DNA of 64,000 bases from Litoditis marina (taxonomy: Eukaryota > Nematoda > Chromadorea > Rhabditida > Rhabditidae): the NCBI GenBank assembly GCA_964036275.1, contig OZ038435.1, forward strand, positions 16,085,920 through 16,149,919. Reading direction: 5' to 3'. Every line of letters starts with the position of its first letter. The stretch's first letter is position 1. A program made the translations under genes and the position numbers. The notes under the pieces were generated by a model that saw only the letters and a list, made by a program, of their open reading frames with translations, was not told the DNA's origin and did not search any database. Below are positions 29,601 through 38,440 of the stretch, piece after piece.

Positions 29601-32600
29601 GTAAAAGATTTAATAAAACAATAAAGTAAAATTGAACTTCATTCAAATATTTTCAGGCAACGGATGGAAAACACCAGGCAACGACAGATTTTCACATCAA
29701 TCTGCTGGATGAAAATGACAATTCGCCTGTGTTTCCTCAGAACTTTTACGATATTCAGGTTAGTTCATTATTACATATAATATTTAAAGGTTAGTTTTTT
29801 TGTTTTCAATAAAGTTTCGAACTTTGAGTGTATTTCCACGATGGTTCTAAGATATGAAACATAGACATGCATTGTCAATGTATTCAGATTCCACCTTCCA
29901 CGCAGATCAATGATGTGGTTGTGAAGTTGTTAGCGACAGATGCAGATTCGAGAGAAAATGGTCAAGTATCGTATTCGATCAGAGGAGACGGATTCACAAT
30001 TGATGACCAGGGTCAGTCACACAGTTGATATTCTTGTAATTTAATGTTACGTCAAAAATGAATGAGATGTACATCGTCATAACGGCTTATTCGCGCGAAA
30101 CTAACTACACACTTCAATTCCACAGCCAGCCTCTCCGTTGCCTTAGCCTGCACGCGGTGTTTGTAGCTTTATACGGTTGGTTTTTGGTTGAAACTCGTGA
30201 TCATGGCGTTTACGGAGAACAAACTACAACTCAGCTATCTATGATTATCCATTTTTAGAAATCGATTCATAAAATCTGAAATGTTGTAGGTAACCTCCGT
30301 CTGTTGTCGTCGGTTGCCGTCGGCTTCGAATATTTGATGACGGTAACCGCCACCGACCACGGAACTCCCCGGATGACGTCATCAGTTCCGGTTCGAATTA
30401 CGGTATCCAACAACCAGCCGACGGAACAACCAGTCTTCCCCAGGAGCAGCTATGAGTCAGTATTGCTTGAACTACTTGTAAAGGTGTTAATTCTCTTCTC
30501 GGTTCAGTGTGAAGTTTGGTAAGATACCCACACATATGATTGCTTGTGGTGAAAAGGTTGCTTGGTTCATGTAACACAGCACAGATGTACTAGAAAAAAC
30601 TTCTAACAAACGTTTTTTTATCGGATTGGTAGTTATGGCATGTTTAAATGTGTTATTTCACAGTTATCATCATTCTTACAGGTTTCTGATTTCTGAGAAA
30701 ACACTCCCGCATACGGTCATTGGGAACGTTTCCATTGGAAATCACCCTATGTGGTATCGAACTATCGACACAGAAGCAGTGAAATGGTTCACTATCGATC
30801 GGTTCGGAAGATTATACTCCAAACTACAATTGGATCATGAGAAAAGAGATTTCTTCTCCTTTGAGGTCAGTTTAGTTGAAATCTCACAAAAATTAAGTGT
30901 ATTTTTCGATAAGTTACAGAGTTCTCTCAGACTCAACCTTTGTTCGTTACCTGCCGAGAGGAGATTTTTTGAGATACTGATATGCATTTCTTGAATTCAG
31001 GTTGACGTAGGTTCCGGTGGGTCGGGATTCCATCAGAATTCAACGACGTCGGTCATTGTCAGAATCAGCGACGTCAACGACAATTCTCCCGTGTTTTCCA
31101 CAAGTTTCGCCGAGTTGGTTTTGAAAGACGGGATGGTCAATGGAGATACTTTGTTGAGGTAAACTGAGCACGCCTAGTAGTTGACAACTATAATGTTAGA
31201 AACATTTGAATAAATCAAAAGATATACACAACATTGTTCAGACCTGGATGTAAACGATTGGTAGACATCAACAATTGTCTAGGTCCGTCAAGTTTGTTTC
31301 TATGAATGGTTATTTGGAAGACAACATAAATTTTTAATCAAAAATTTCAAGAAGAAATACGTGTAGGTTTTAAAAGGTTATCATTTCAGACTGAGTGCGA
31401 CAGACTCCGATTCTGGCGACAACGGAAAAGTTTCCTACCGAATTCTTTCCGGAAATGACCACGGAGTTTTCTCCCTGAACTCCGAGACGGGCGCCCTGAT
31501 GTTCAATGAATGGAACGATGACGTATTTACACGTCATCGAAATGGATCCTGGATTACGGTGGTCGAGGCCAAAGATCACGGAAATCCATCAAGGTAACAT
31601 ACACAGTTTAATTATGACAGAACCAATAATGATGTGGTTTGTAACAAACGTGTGCCAAGATGCTAAAAAATGAATCTCAACTGCAATAACTGCGTGTGGA
31701 AGGCGATGTAAATAAAATGAATTCAAAATTCGGAGTTTTACGTTTCTGGTGAACTTCATAAAAAAATGCTCTTTTTACATCAAATATATTCTGATTTTTG
31801 TGTATTATTTGATTTTTGTTCATCTGAGTACGTGTGCTAGAAGATCTCGGGCCCTTCATCCCATCCTGCGTCTTTCGCTCTGCCTTACCGATTCGCTCCA
31901 CTCGTATCCCGACGGGATGTAAGAGCAGAGAAATAGCGTATGTTTGAAAAGACGCAGGATGGGATGAAGGTGCCGGGGTCTTCTAGCATACGTACTCTGA
32001 AAAAACATGTGTTTTCCAGATCCACCCTTCTCTCATTGAATGTCGTTGTCTCCCCGTCTTGGAGTGGAACTGCGCCCTTCTTCGTTCAATCGAAATACGT
32101 GGCACACGTGGATGAAGGCAGCCCGAGTGGTACGGTAGTTTTCGTGGCGAGAGCCATAAACCGGGCAGGTATTCGAATTCCGGGACTGACGTACTCTTTA
32201 AAGGAAAACAGTGAGGTGAGTGGACAGACAATTAACCACGGACATTTGGACAAACAAATTAAAATTCATTTTGTTTTCAGTTATATTCAACTCAAATATT
32301 CAAATTCACAACACAAATGCTAGAAAAATATTTTGTGAGTCAATAACAACATCATTGTATGATTAGGTTAATGTGCTCCGTAAGAGATGTACGCAAAACC
32401 GTTTCGACCCTGATTCAAGACGGTTTTGGGTTTTCTCAGAGGGTTGGGTCATCATCAGTTGAACTGGGTCGAAACGGTTTTGAGTACATCTCTTACTGAG
32501 CACATTACCATAATCATACCACCATTCAGAAGTGCTAGTGACACAATTATATTTTGTTCAAATAAAATAAACTAACATCATTGTAGTTTTCGTCTACTTC

Positions 32601-35600
32601 TAAGTAACATAATGGATGAATATGATTGGAGATTGACAAACTAACCTGTTTTCAAGTTTTTCTCCATCGACTCTTTGAGTGGCGCCGTGCAGACAACTGC
32701 CGAACTGGACTTCGAGTCGCGCGCGTCGTACGTTTTGACGCTGGTCGCCGCGGACCAAAAGTCGCGCGCGGCGGTCGTTTCACTGGAGATTCGCGTGTTG
32801 CCAATCGATGAATATCCACCCACCTTCACCAAGGAACGATATACGTTCCAGGTCAGTTTACAACCAAGTAGATAATAACAGAACTGCCTCAGACATATCG
32901 AATGTTTTTAAAAACAATACGCTTTCTACAAAAAAACTATTTCCTGTATATTGACTTTCACACCGACTACACCAATGCGAAAAACAGTTGCATGAAGAAT
33001 GTAAGTTCCATATCATAGGGTTGAGGTCGCAAAAATTGAACCTAACCAATAGAACTCAAAAATTGTACTACTGTGGTCGATTTTCGTTGATCTCAATGCG
33101 TTTGTTCCAGATTCCTATAGACTCCCCCGTTGGTTCCGTAGTCGGCAGCGTGCGAGCGGTAGACGCGGACGGCGGCGTCGACGGAATCGTCCGCTACTCT
33201 GTACAGGATACGTATCGATTGGTCGAGGTTCACGAGAAAACGGGACAGGTTAGTAGCACAACCAAATAAACTTCATTGTCGACTGTTCTCAGTCTTCCCT
33301 TTGGATAAAACCACATTATTCACGTTTACCTAAATAATTAGTTTCCTCGAAGGAATGTGAAAAATGATCAAACAGTAGGGATATTGGAATGGCTGTTGAA
33401 GAGAGACTATGTAACAGTAAGTGAAAATACCTACGTAAAACATGCAAAGAGAACGTACAGAATTCAAACATAAAAAGAACATTCGGGTTTTTAGCTACAT
33501 ATATTTTCGTAGAAATGTATACTAGAAATTGTATTTTCCAGATAACCCTGTTGAAAAGTGTGGCGGATCACAAAAATCTGACAATCGAGCAATTCACGAT
33601 CATTGCCGCTAGTGGAACTTCGTTGGAGACACATGCCATCGTGTATTTGGAGGTCAGATTAAGTGTTCGAAAATGATGAGAATTCGCCGAACTGTGAAAT
33701 AACGCAAATCAAACTATCGAACATTTAGATGGAGTGGAAGTTTGATCGATTGAGTAGGTTCAATTATATAATTCTTTCATTGTTTCCCATTAAGAAACAC
33801 ACTCATATCAGTTTTCTTTGTACTTCACTAGAGGAGTTTTTAATGCTTTAAAGACCTTTGAATCATTGGTTCTCATTCCAGATTGGTCCATTCCACCATC
33901 AATCCAGTCCATTTGCCTCGACCACATTCAAAATTGCCGCCCTTGCTACAGTAACCCTGTTCTGTTGCCTGCTCATCCTACTCGTTTGCTGTGTGTGCTG
34001 TCGTCGCTCGAAAGTGAAACTGGTCGACAATCCACACAAACAGGTTAGAAACTATAAAAACACACGTTACTGGAAGTAAACATGGTATGTAGGGAAAAAG
34101 TTACATGAATCAAAACTGCGGATGTAGAACAATGTAATATGACTACAATATTGAGTTTGACCGCTTGAAAATACAGCTTACACGTTGCGGTTCCACAGAT
34201 TCTGTACGAAGTACACTTCACATACTGTGCGACTGAATTACATTGACGTTTTTGTACTCCACATCCGTTTTTAGGTCTTCTCTGTTAGCAAGGGCCATCT
34301 GGCGATCCCGTCTGATATGTCCAGAATGTCTCCCAGTTATGGCACGAAACCACTTCCCAGCAACGTCAAACCAAAGGTATTTGAGGAACAATGGAGAGAA
34401 CAGTTGAATTAAGTTCAATGATTGTACTACTAACCAAGTTGCCAACGAAGCACAAATATTGGTCAATTACTACGTTCAACGTTCAAAGTTTCGGAAAATA
34501 CTACTCGGGGTCAAATTGCGAAACTGCGCGAGAAAAAGTGTCCCGATTCTGTCGAACGAAACAAGTTTTCTGTCGAACGAAACAAGTTATAGTGATGATA
34601 AAACTAAAAAACGTTAATTATGACTCCTTCAGACGAGTTCGATGACGTCATCAGCCTCTACGTCATCCGGTCTTCGCTCCGCCCTCTCTCAACGAGATTT
34701 CGTATCGACGCGATCTCAACCTGATTCAGGAATCGACCCGGATACTGTATCCATAAATAGTTCTGTCACGGAATATCTCGTATCGATTGGCGTCAATCCG
34801 AACCCAATTCCCCCAAGACCCAGGTTAGTTTCCAAAAACATTGTTTTTCAGAACTAAATTATACATTCAAATACTTTGATTACTTTTTAAAAGAAAGTAT
34901 TGCTACGTCAAGGTAAACCGTGGATGTAAATCCACAACGTTTCCAAGTTGCGTATGGGACAAGAGTTTGAAAGCTTACGCTGAATCAAATGAAATCAAAA
35001 ACGAATGAGGCGGGAATCAATATGTTTGTTTTGACGATTGTTTCTTCCCAGACATCGACGGCGAGATACCGTAGACTCTCAGCTGAACGAGTTGATCTAC
35101 GCTCGGGTTGATGACGTCATCGGACCAGGACCAATCGATATGTCGAGAAGGATCGATAGTTTCGAGCAGAATCCAATTGGGGTAAGAAATCTATAATCAT
35201 TAATTCAACTGAAGAATTGTTCAGAATCAAATACTATTTTTTCACATGCATAGAAAAGTGATAAATCTCCGATTATCAATTAGATTTTCGTCGTTCTGGG
35301 GAATGGTAAAAACGTTGTATTTAGTTCTGTGATCTCAAGCTAGCAGTTTCTAGAAGATTTTAGGGGTACATAGCAAATGATGTTCATAAGTTCATTGTTC
35401 AGTTATCGAAGTGGAACGCTAATACAAATTGTTTACTCTGCTGGTCAAAGATTCAATGTTCAGACAAGAAAAACAACCTTAAAAAACACTTTGAAGCAGA
35501 ACGATTATGTGGACCAATCCCGTGTCAACGGTCCTTTTAACTGCAATTGAAAAATTTATTGCAGTTCAAAGGACGGATGTTTTGGGATTGGACCACATCA

Positions 35601-35758
35601 TCGTCCTTCTTTAATCACAATTGTCATTCCAGTCGAGGTCTACAATAGGACGAGCTCCGTCGTTCCAACCCTTGACGGAAATTTTCCAAGAAGTCACAAA
35701 AATGCAGGAAGAGGAAAAGATGAACCCGAGAAGAGATTATGTACAAATTGAAATTTGA
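1429..35758 (+). CDS. cdh-1: Large Dachsous-type cadherin, 62 exons, 2,743 residues
   Basis: This gene encodes a giant single-pass adhesion protein that should mediate calcium-dependent contact and planar-polarity-type signalling at the cell surface. The 62 exons joined by eye give an uninterrupted frame of 8,232 bases, and every intron phase agrees. The order is a signal peptide (residues 1 to about 19), about 25 cadherin repeats, a transmembrane helix (about 2525-2547) and a tail of about 196 residues. Linkers such as DVNDNAP and DANDNPP recur about every 105 residues. There are no EGF or laminin-G modules before the membrane, which argues against the Fat/CDH-4 and CDH-3 types. The repeat number is close to the 27 of fly Dachsous, so the cdh-1 assignment is an inference from architecture. 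All introns are GT-AG except intron 3 (GC-AG). Intron 12 holds the antisense OSCP1 gene. Exons are listed in the part entries. Confidence 0.9.
2138..2390 (+). repeat. Three-copy local repeat in cadherin intron 1
   Basis: The phrase GTAGACGAATAGTCTGTTGT, or close variants, occurs at about 2140, 2247 and 2351. The spacing is about 105 bases, and related sequence fills the gaps, so this is a degenerate tandem repeat. Confidence 0.6.
3285..3360 (+). repeat. GA microsatellite in cadherin intron 1
   Basis: A nearly pure GA dinucleotide run of about 75 bases lies about 100 bases upstream of the exon 2 acceptor. Confidence 0.9.
4173..4178 (+). promoter_or_regulatory. Non-canonical GC splice donor of cadherin intron 3
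   Basis: Exon 3 ends AAG at 4172 and the intron starts GCTAGT. This donor keeps phase 0 and joins NVNNVFK to IVSRRL. The nearest GT (4176) would add bases and break the frame. Strong flanking consensus (AAG upstream) is typical of GC-AG introns. Confidence 0.65.
4345..4461. mobile_element. Foldback element family 1, copy 1
   Basis: This palindromic element of about 115 bp lies in cadherin intron 3. The left arm reads ACGATTATGTGGTCCAATCG and the right arm is its approximate reverse complement ending ACATAATCGT. Related copies are at 23852-23968 and 35490-35613. It has no coding capacity and is MITE-like. Confidence 0.75.
4691..4889. mobile_element. Foldback element family 4, copy 1
   Basis: This element of about 199 bp in cadherin intron 4 has terminal inverted repeats GAGTGGGTGACGATTA and TAATCGTCACCCACTC. 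It is flanked on both sides by CCGGCAA, an apparent target-site duplication. It has no coding capacity. A second copy lies at 61302-61480. Confidence 0.8.
5004..5139 (+). repeat. Dispersed repeat family 3, copy 1
   Basis: A repeat of about 135 bp starts TATACTGTTAGTC and contains CAATGACAAAGTGCACGATG. It lies in cadherin intron 4 and recurs in the same orientation at 16580-16710 and 22939-23074. Its ends are only weakly inverted, so its class is uncertain. Confidence 0.7.
8677..9565. other. Left part of cadherin intron 12, no gene seen
   Basis: This sequence between cadherin exon 12 and the OSCP1 stop codon holds no supported gene. A TTTATT at 9302-9307 reads AATAAA on the - strand, about 260 bases beyond the OSCP1 stop, and could be its polyadenylation signal. 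Confidence 0.5.
9566..9979 (-). CDS. OSCP1: OSCP1 exons 12-13: basic low-complexity tail
   Basis: These two exons (9885-9979 and 9566-9675) follow the conserved LLDLMDE end of OSCP1. They encode about 67 residues made mostly of Arg, Lys, Ser, Thr, Pro and Ala. The motif SRPVSRD recurs as SRPASRD, and the protein ends ATRKKTT. Mammalian OSCP1, as I recall it, ends soon after the LLDLMDE-like segment, so this looks like a lineage-specific, probably disordered extension. The splice sites are good (TTTTAG and TTTCAG acceptors). Confidence 0.75.
9566..15590 (-). CDS. OSCP1: OSCP1 orthologue nested antisense in cadherin intron 12
   Basis: Thirteen exons on the - strand: 15513-15590, 15149-15321, 14816-14888, 14445-14540, 13853-13927, 13334-13451, 12772-12857, 12456-12536, 11291-11396, 10908-11203, 10276-10361, 9885-9979 and 9566-9675 (1,473 bases, 490 residues, phases consistent). 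Family signatures are clear: VNMTGEMIYILEQRLK near the start, VFKPQDL, FEKLAHSSIMRLN, SMDKLYDLMTM, GTNMYKL, a LLETLFGG segment and LLDLMDE near the conserved end. In mammals OSCP1 is described as a modulator of organic solute uptake and is linked to ciliated tissues; its function here is unknown. TTTCAG ends two bases before the ATG, which suggests trans-splicing. Exons 12 and 13 add a basic tail rich in Arg, Ser, Thr and Pro. The exon 10 start is uncertain; 11086 or 11089 are alternatives. Confidence 0.9.
11204..11290 (-). other. OSCP1: Ambiguous OSCP1 intron 9 with in-frame read-through
   Basis: The intron is placed from GTAGGT at 11290 to ACTTTTAG ending at 11204. The same reading frame is open right through this intron. 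A downstream tandem acceptor (AATAGTAG, exon start at 11089 or 11086) would also keep frame, giving a protein about 39 residues shorter. The TTTTAG site is the better match to nematode acceptors. Confidence 0.5.
11750..12085. repeat. Imperfect tandem duplication in OSCP1 intron 8
   Basis: Two units about 187 bases apart share AGTATAGTACTATACGACAT, a stretch with CTTTAATTAC, and TAATGACTGGATATGGC. The first copy spans about 11770-11900 and the second about 11960-12085. Confidence 0.7.
14298..14422. repeat. GA-rich tract in OSCP1 intron 4
   Basis: Purine-rich low complexity (GAGAGAGAGGG runs) lies just beyond OSCP1 exon 4. Its translations are spurious. Confidence 0.85.
14577..14815. repeat. 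CT-rich tract in OSCP1 intron 3
   Basis: A pyrimidine-rich run of about 240 bases fills most of the intron between OSCP1 exons 3 and 4. Its CT character continues to the exon 3 donor. Confidence 0.85.
15591..16402. other. Right part of cadherin intron 12, OSCP1 upstream region
   Basis: No gene is supported here. TTTCAG on the - strand (15593-15598) sits two bases upstream of the OSCP1 ATG and is a likely spliced-leader acceptor. The rest is AT-rich and should include the OSCP1 promoter. Confidence 0.5.
16403..23263 (+). CDS. cdh-1: Cadherin exons 13-28: repeats 6-12
   Basis: Exons are 16403-16480, 16800-16902, 17414-17583, 17745-17891, 18381-18529, 18729-18843, 19121-19294, 19577-19711, 19968-20078, 20311-20418, 20862-20969, 21460-21583, 21916-22011, 22270-22435, 22721-22812 and 23112-23263 (residues 555-1230). 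Good linkers close repeats 6 (DVNDNSP), 8 (DHNDNSP), 9 (DVNDHAP) and 10 (DVNDNAP). Repeat 7 ends in a degenerate linker, GKDSESPSF. Repeats 11 and 12 are strongly diverged: they have no DxNDN motif and carry extra cysteines in the segment AGCQAACR. Exon 28 begins at a tandem acceptor (TTCAGCAG) whose two AGs both keep frame. Introns 14 and 16 each contain a copy of one foldback family, and introns 13 and 27 contain copies of another dispersed repeat. Confidence 0.87.
16580..16710 (+). repeat. Dispersed repeat family 3, copy 2
   Basis: Copy in cadherin intron 13, same orientation as the copy at 5004. It shares CAATGACAAAGTGCACAATG and CTCATTAGAATGCTTACTTC. Confidence 0.7.
17118..17307. mobile_element. 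Foldback element family 2, copy 1
   Basis: Element of about 190 bp in cadherin intron 14. Its arms CTCTGAAG...CCGAGTTGTTTACCAAGG and CCTTGGTAAACAACTCGG...CTTCAGAG are inverted. An internal palindrome, TTGGTGCACAATTGTGCACC, marks its centre. MITE-like, with no coding capacity. Confidence 0.8.
18175..18341. mobile_element. Foldback element family 2, copy 2
   Basis: Second copy, in cadherin intron 16, with the same ends (ACTCTGAAG and CTTCAGAGT) and the same central palindrome TTGGTGCACAATTGTGCACC. It is shorter than the copy at 17118 by about 23 bases. Confidence 0.8.
22939..23074 (+). repeat. Dispersed repeat family 3, copy 3
   Basis: Third copy, in cadherin intron 27, same orientation. It begins TATACTGTTAGTCAATTGCA and ends near GTATAGG. 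Confidence 0.7.
23508..29758 (+). CDS. cdh-1: Cadherin exons 29-48: repeats 13-20
   Basis: Exons are 23508-23618, 24016-24162, 24285-24363, 24557-24699, 24913-25022, 25246-25391, 25567-25672, 25776-25885, 26079-26183, 26362-26550, 26791-26909, 27100-27221, 27497-27613, 27806-28010, 28219-28300, 28555-28671, 28749-28811, 28986-29094, 29277-29349 and 29657-29758 (residues 1231-2015). Linkers close repeats 14 (DVNNNRP), 17 (DENDNAP), 19 (NLNDNPP) and 20 (DENDNSP). Repeats 13, 15, 16 and 18 end in degenerate linkers. The internal motifs typical of cadherin repeats are present, for example DRDSGANGQVIYDV, DLDSGANGRISYDL and DSKTGVISCSELDRET. Intron lengths range from under 100 bases to about 530. 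Exon 45 has only 63 bases. Confidence 0.87.
23719..23812 (+). repeat. Short direct duplication in cadherin intron 29
   Basis: A unit of about 47 bases containing CTGAATCAGGGAGCTAAAAA occurs twice in direct succession with almost no differences, so the duplication is recent. Confidence 0.8.
23852..23968. mobile_element. Foldback element family 1, copy 2
   Basis: Copy in cadherin intron 29 with ends AGGACGATTATGTGG and CCACATAATCGTCCT, the longest clean inverted ends of this family. It contains CAACGGTCCTTTAA, the shared internal sequence. Confidence 0.8.
29888..33652 (+). CDS. cdh-1: Cadherin exons 49-57: repeats 21-25
   Basis: Exons are 29888-30011, 30290-30455, 30682-30865, 31001-31158, 31390-31593, 32020-32215, 32657-32851, 33111-33248 and 33542-33652 (residues 2016-2507). 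Repeat 22 ends with DVNDNSP. Repeats 21, 23 and 24 end in degenerate linkers (PTEQPVF, WSGTAPFF, IDEYPPTF). The exon 50 donor is placed at 30456 (GTCAGT). This rejoins SSYE to FLISEKTLP, the normal start of a repeat, and avoids reading on into intron sequence to a stop at 30520. Introns 53 and 54 contain two different foldback elements. Exon 55 is unusually GC-rich compared with its neighbours. Confidence 0.87.
31825..31998. mobile_element. Foldback element family 5, copy 1
   Basis: Element of about 174 bp in cadherin intron 53, ending about 20 bases before the exon 54 acceptor. Inverted arms contain CCTTCATCCCATCCTGCGTC and GACGCAGGATGGGATGAAGG. A second copy is at 36782-36952. Confidence 0.85.
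32357..32518. mobile_element. Foldback element family 6
   Basis: Element of about 160 bp in cadherin intron 54. Arms ATGTGCTCCGTAAGAGATGT and ACATCTCTTACTGAGCACAT are inverted, and both contain AAACCGTTTCGACCC or its complement. Only one copy is seen in the window. Confidence 0.8.
33882..35758 (+). CDS. cdh-1: Cadherin exons 58-62: membrane span and cytoplasmic tail
   Basis: Exons are 33882-34043, 34275-34376, 34633-34823, 35052-35181 and 35633-35758 (residues 2508-2743). Exon 58 carries the transmembrane helix, a run of Leu/Val/Cys with six cysteines at its inner end, followed by the stop-transfer sequence RRSKVK. The tail is rich in Ser/Thr (MTSSASTSSG), contains an acidic-hydrophobic patch (ELIYARVDDVIGPG), and ends with YVQIEI before TGA at 35756. 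The last residues fit a class II (hydrophobic-x-hydrophobic) PDZ ligand, which is an inference. I see no beta-catenin site of the classical-cadherin kind, though I compared this only by eye. Degraded copies of exons 60 and 62 occur downstream among the lectin genes. Confidence 0.88.
35490..35613. mobile_element. Foldback element family 1, copy 3
   Basis: Copy in cadherin intron 61, ending about 20 bases before the last exon. Ends are AACGATTATGTGGACCAATC and CCACATCATCGTCC. One arm has diverged more than in the other copies. Confidence 0.75.
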
Positions 35759-36328
35759 ATTCGATATTTTTTTTATCGAAACATGCAATGCATTTTCCTC
35801 ATATTATTGACGGGTTTTCTAGTAGGTAGTCATGTTTATGGTTACATTGAGCTTGCCATGATTCTCGTATTTTTCCATATTTTCATTGCTGTTCAACAGT
35901 TTTCGGTGCTCAATGAATTTTTCAAGTATAATGTTTTCGCCCTGAAAAAAGTTCATACTGTGTTGTTAGCCTAGTTGTGGACCCTACATTGCCTATGAAG
36001 TTAGGTTCTCGAAAACTGTGATACTGCTGTATATAACACAAGTTGGTTTTGTCATTCGCTCTAAGCCGTAGTCATCAGGTTTCTCCTTTCAAGTTGGTAT
36101 GAGAGACAAGAAAAAGAATGTGTCATATATTCCGTGAAGATGTCATTGTGTTTGAAGAATCTTAATTGTCCGAAACGACGACAACACGACAATTTAACAT
36201 TTTGTAATCAAAAATGATCACAACCCTCTTCACAGACTGTTTTTGCCTAATAGTTTCGAACTGTCGGTGTGCCAAATTTCTAGAATATTTCACATAGTTC
36301 CAAAGATTCATGTATTTTCACAACATGA
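35759..36328. other. Cadherin 3' flank, no gene seen
   Basis: This stretch should include the cadherin 3' untranslated region. Part of it (about 35775-35990) is repeated in degraded form at about 47360-47520. No coding region is supported. Confidence 0.6.
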
Positions 36329-37700
36329 TCAAATAGCCGCCTTTTTGCAGACGAAGTTTCGCATTGTGGGGTAACTACAAAGGACGTTATCCCACTTTCG
36401 GTACCAAAGGGAGGGTCCGAGTCCGGCATATCCATTGGTAGCGAGCTAAAAAGAAACACATCAGACTCTTAGCAGACTCTAAGCATGCACGTGAAACACT
36501 AGAATAGTTTCAAAATGACAAAGGCTGTCCTTAAAAACCTTACTCTAACTTTGATTCGAAAACAAAATACAATATTTTTCATCTTGCTTTTCTGTATCGT
36601 GGTTTAACTTTACATTGGTTTTCTGATCACAATAGTTGATTGAACATAAAAACGAACCGTCACACAGTTGCAGCTATCGGATTGTGGGCTCCACCCATCC
36701 CACCGCCCCAAGTTTTGAAATCGTTCTGAAACGTCGCGAATGTAAGTGGTTGCAATAAAATCGAGATTCGATGACACATCTGGGTACGTATGCTAGAAGA
36801 TCCCGTCACCTTCATCCCATTCTGGGTCTCTCGCTCTGCCTTACTATTTCTTGTTTCTCAACCCCCGGCGAGAAGTAAGAGCAGAGAATTAGCGTATGTT
36901 TCAGGAGACGTCGGATGGAATGAAGGTGGGGAATTTTATAGCATAGCTACTCTGTGGTGCTACTTACATCGGTTCCGTCAGTCCAATACCACGACACATC
37001 GCGATACATTCCAATCCATGTTTGGTTCATACCACCTACACCTGGTTCTCCGCTTGAACCGATTTCTGACAAAAAAAGAAATAGATAAGAATTATGCAGT
37101 TCATCAATCACTCACATGATTTGTGTTTGAGGTTAAATGGAACTCAACTCATCAAGAGCAAGTGGTACATATGATAACATTAACGTGTTAGGAGACTATA
37201 TAAAAAGTTTTTAGGAGACTACAGTTATTACTTTAGAATGATAACATGTACATGTATACGCAAATGTACATGATTCTTGATAGTATGCTTGTTTATTGCA
37301 TTTTACTCTTCCTAAAAGTTCGAATTCACCTGCTACGAAATCATTCTCCTCATGTGAAGTAAGATGTGCTCCATGCTGTACACAGGTTGCCTCCGCCAGG
37401 GCAAATGTGGCGTTGAAGAATTGCTGAAAACTAATATTGTTGAAAAAACACTCAACCAAACCAGTGAATTTTTCATGTGACCGGTTTTGCGAGCACCTTT
37501 TCTCAGGTTACCTGAATGAAGAATTCGCTGATCGAAAACCGTCTCAGTTCAGATAATCACAGAGTGTGTTTCATGCGAAATCCAGTTTCAAGTTGGAGCA
37601 AGAAATAATCGTTAAAAATTCGAACACAAGCCAGCAACGCCAAACATGAACAAACCTTGTAACATGCATTTGTTCCATCGATTCGAAGATTCGATTCGAA
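36329..37700 (-). pseudogene. C-type lectin 3' fragment (second domain only)
   Basis: Homologues of exons 6-10 of the neighbouring two-domain lectins are present: 37656-37700 (partial), 37330-37423, 36968-37065, 36658-36725 and 36329-36445. The exons for the signal peptide and first domain are missing. The exon 9 copy is 68 bases instead of 69, so the reading frame breaks after the WGGG motif. The exon 6 copy has lost the Gly-Trp start of the domain. The exon 7 copy has a 9-base in-frame deletion. Its upstream breakpoint (37701) begins a segment that is repeated at 41882. It is probably a duplication remnant. Confidence 0.8.
36782..36952. mobile_element. Foldback element family 5, copy 2
   Basis: Copy between exons 8 and 9 of the lectin fragment. 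Arms contain GTACGTATGCTAGAAGAT, CCTTCATCCCATTCTG and GGAATGAAGG. It is more diverged than the copy at 31825. Confidence 0.75.
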
Positions 37701-38440
37701 GCTGGTTCGAAAACTGTATACGGGAATTTTACAATATTGGCACAAAATACTTCAATTTTTCTATCAAGCATAAAAGACCATAATAACACGCTGTTTTTTT
37801 GTGACTAGTGCTGTAGATTGTTTGCCTAAAAACGGAATTCCAGAATCTCACCATTATTATACTTTACTGATTGTTTTGGAATGGTAGCGTATAGAATAGA
37901 ATAATATAATAGAATAGAATAGATTCATTCGCGATTCAACATGTGACTTTCCAAATTGTTGGATGTGGCACTCCGATTGAAGAAATAAAAGAAGAAAACT
38001 TTAGATGATGGAAAGGGTGTTGTGACCCTGTTACGCGCTCATAATGATTGATGCTTATGAGATTGTACGGTGATTGAACCTGTTTTTGTATGGAACCTTT
38101 TTGAGATAATCTTGCTAGTTCATTTTGAGGTAATTAACTGTTTCTAGTTTGGTTGGGACTATCATGAATAGGAGAATGAGAAGTATAACCAATCTTCAAT
38201 GAACATTTCAGAGTAAAATGTGAAAAATTCAAATCATTCATGTATTTTCACAAACGCTATCAAACAAGCGCTTTTTTGCAGACGAAGTTTCTCATTGTGT
38301 GGTCGCACATAACGTTATTCCACTTCCTATACCACATTGCGGTGGTATAGCCGGCGAATCCATCGGTAGCAAGCTAGAATGAAACTTGGAAAATGAGATG
38401 AAATTTAATTTGCTCAATTTTTTTTTGTTTAGACTAATAT
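37701..38440. repeat. Segmental duplication, copy 1
   Basis: The sequence from GCTGGTTCGAAAACTGTATA onward, including the last exon of the lectin gene at 38260, is nearly identical to 41882-42580. The shared part covers a 3' flank with an AATAGAATAG microsatellite and the last lectin exon. Confidence 0.85.

Noticed and set aside
30456..30522. Extension of cadherin exon 50 to 30520
   Set aside because: The frame continues to a stop, but the donor at 30456 joins SSYE directly to FLISEKTLP as expected for a cadherin repeat. The extension has no homology.
1429..35758. Fat-type (cdh-4) or cdh-3 identity for the cadherin
   Set aside because: No EGF or laminin-G modules occur between the last cadherin repeat and the membrane, and the repeat number is too low for Fat.
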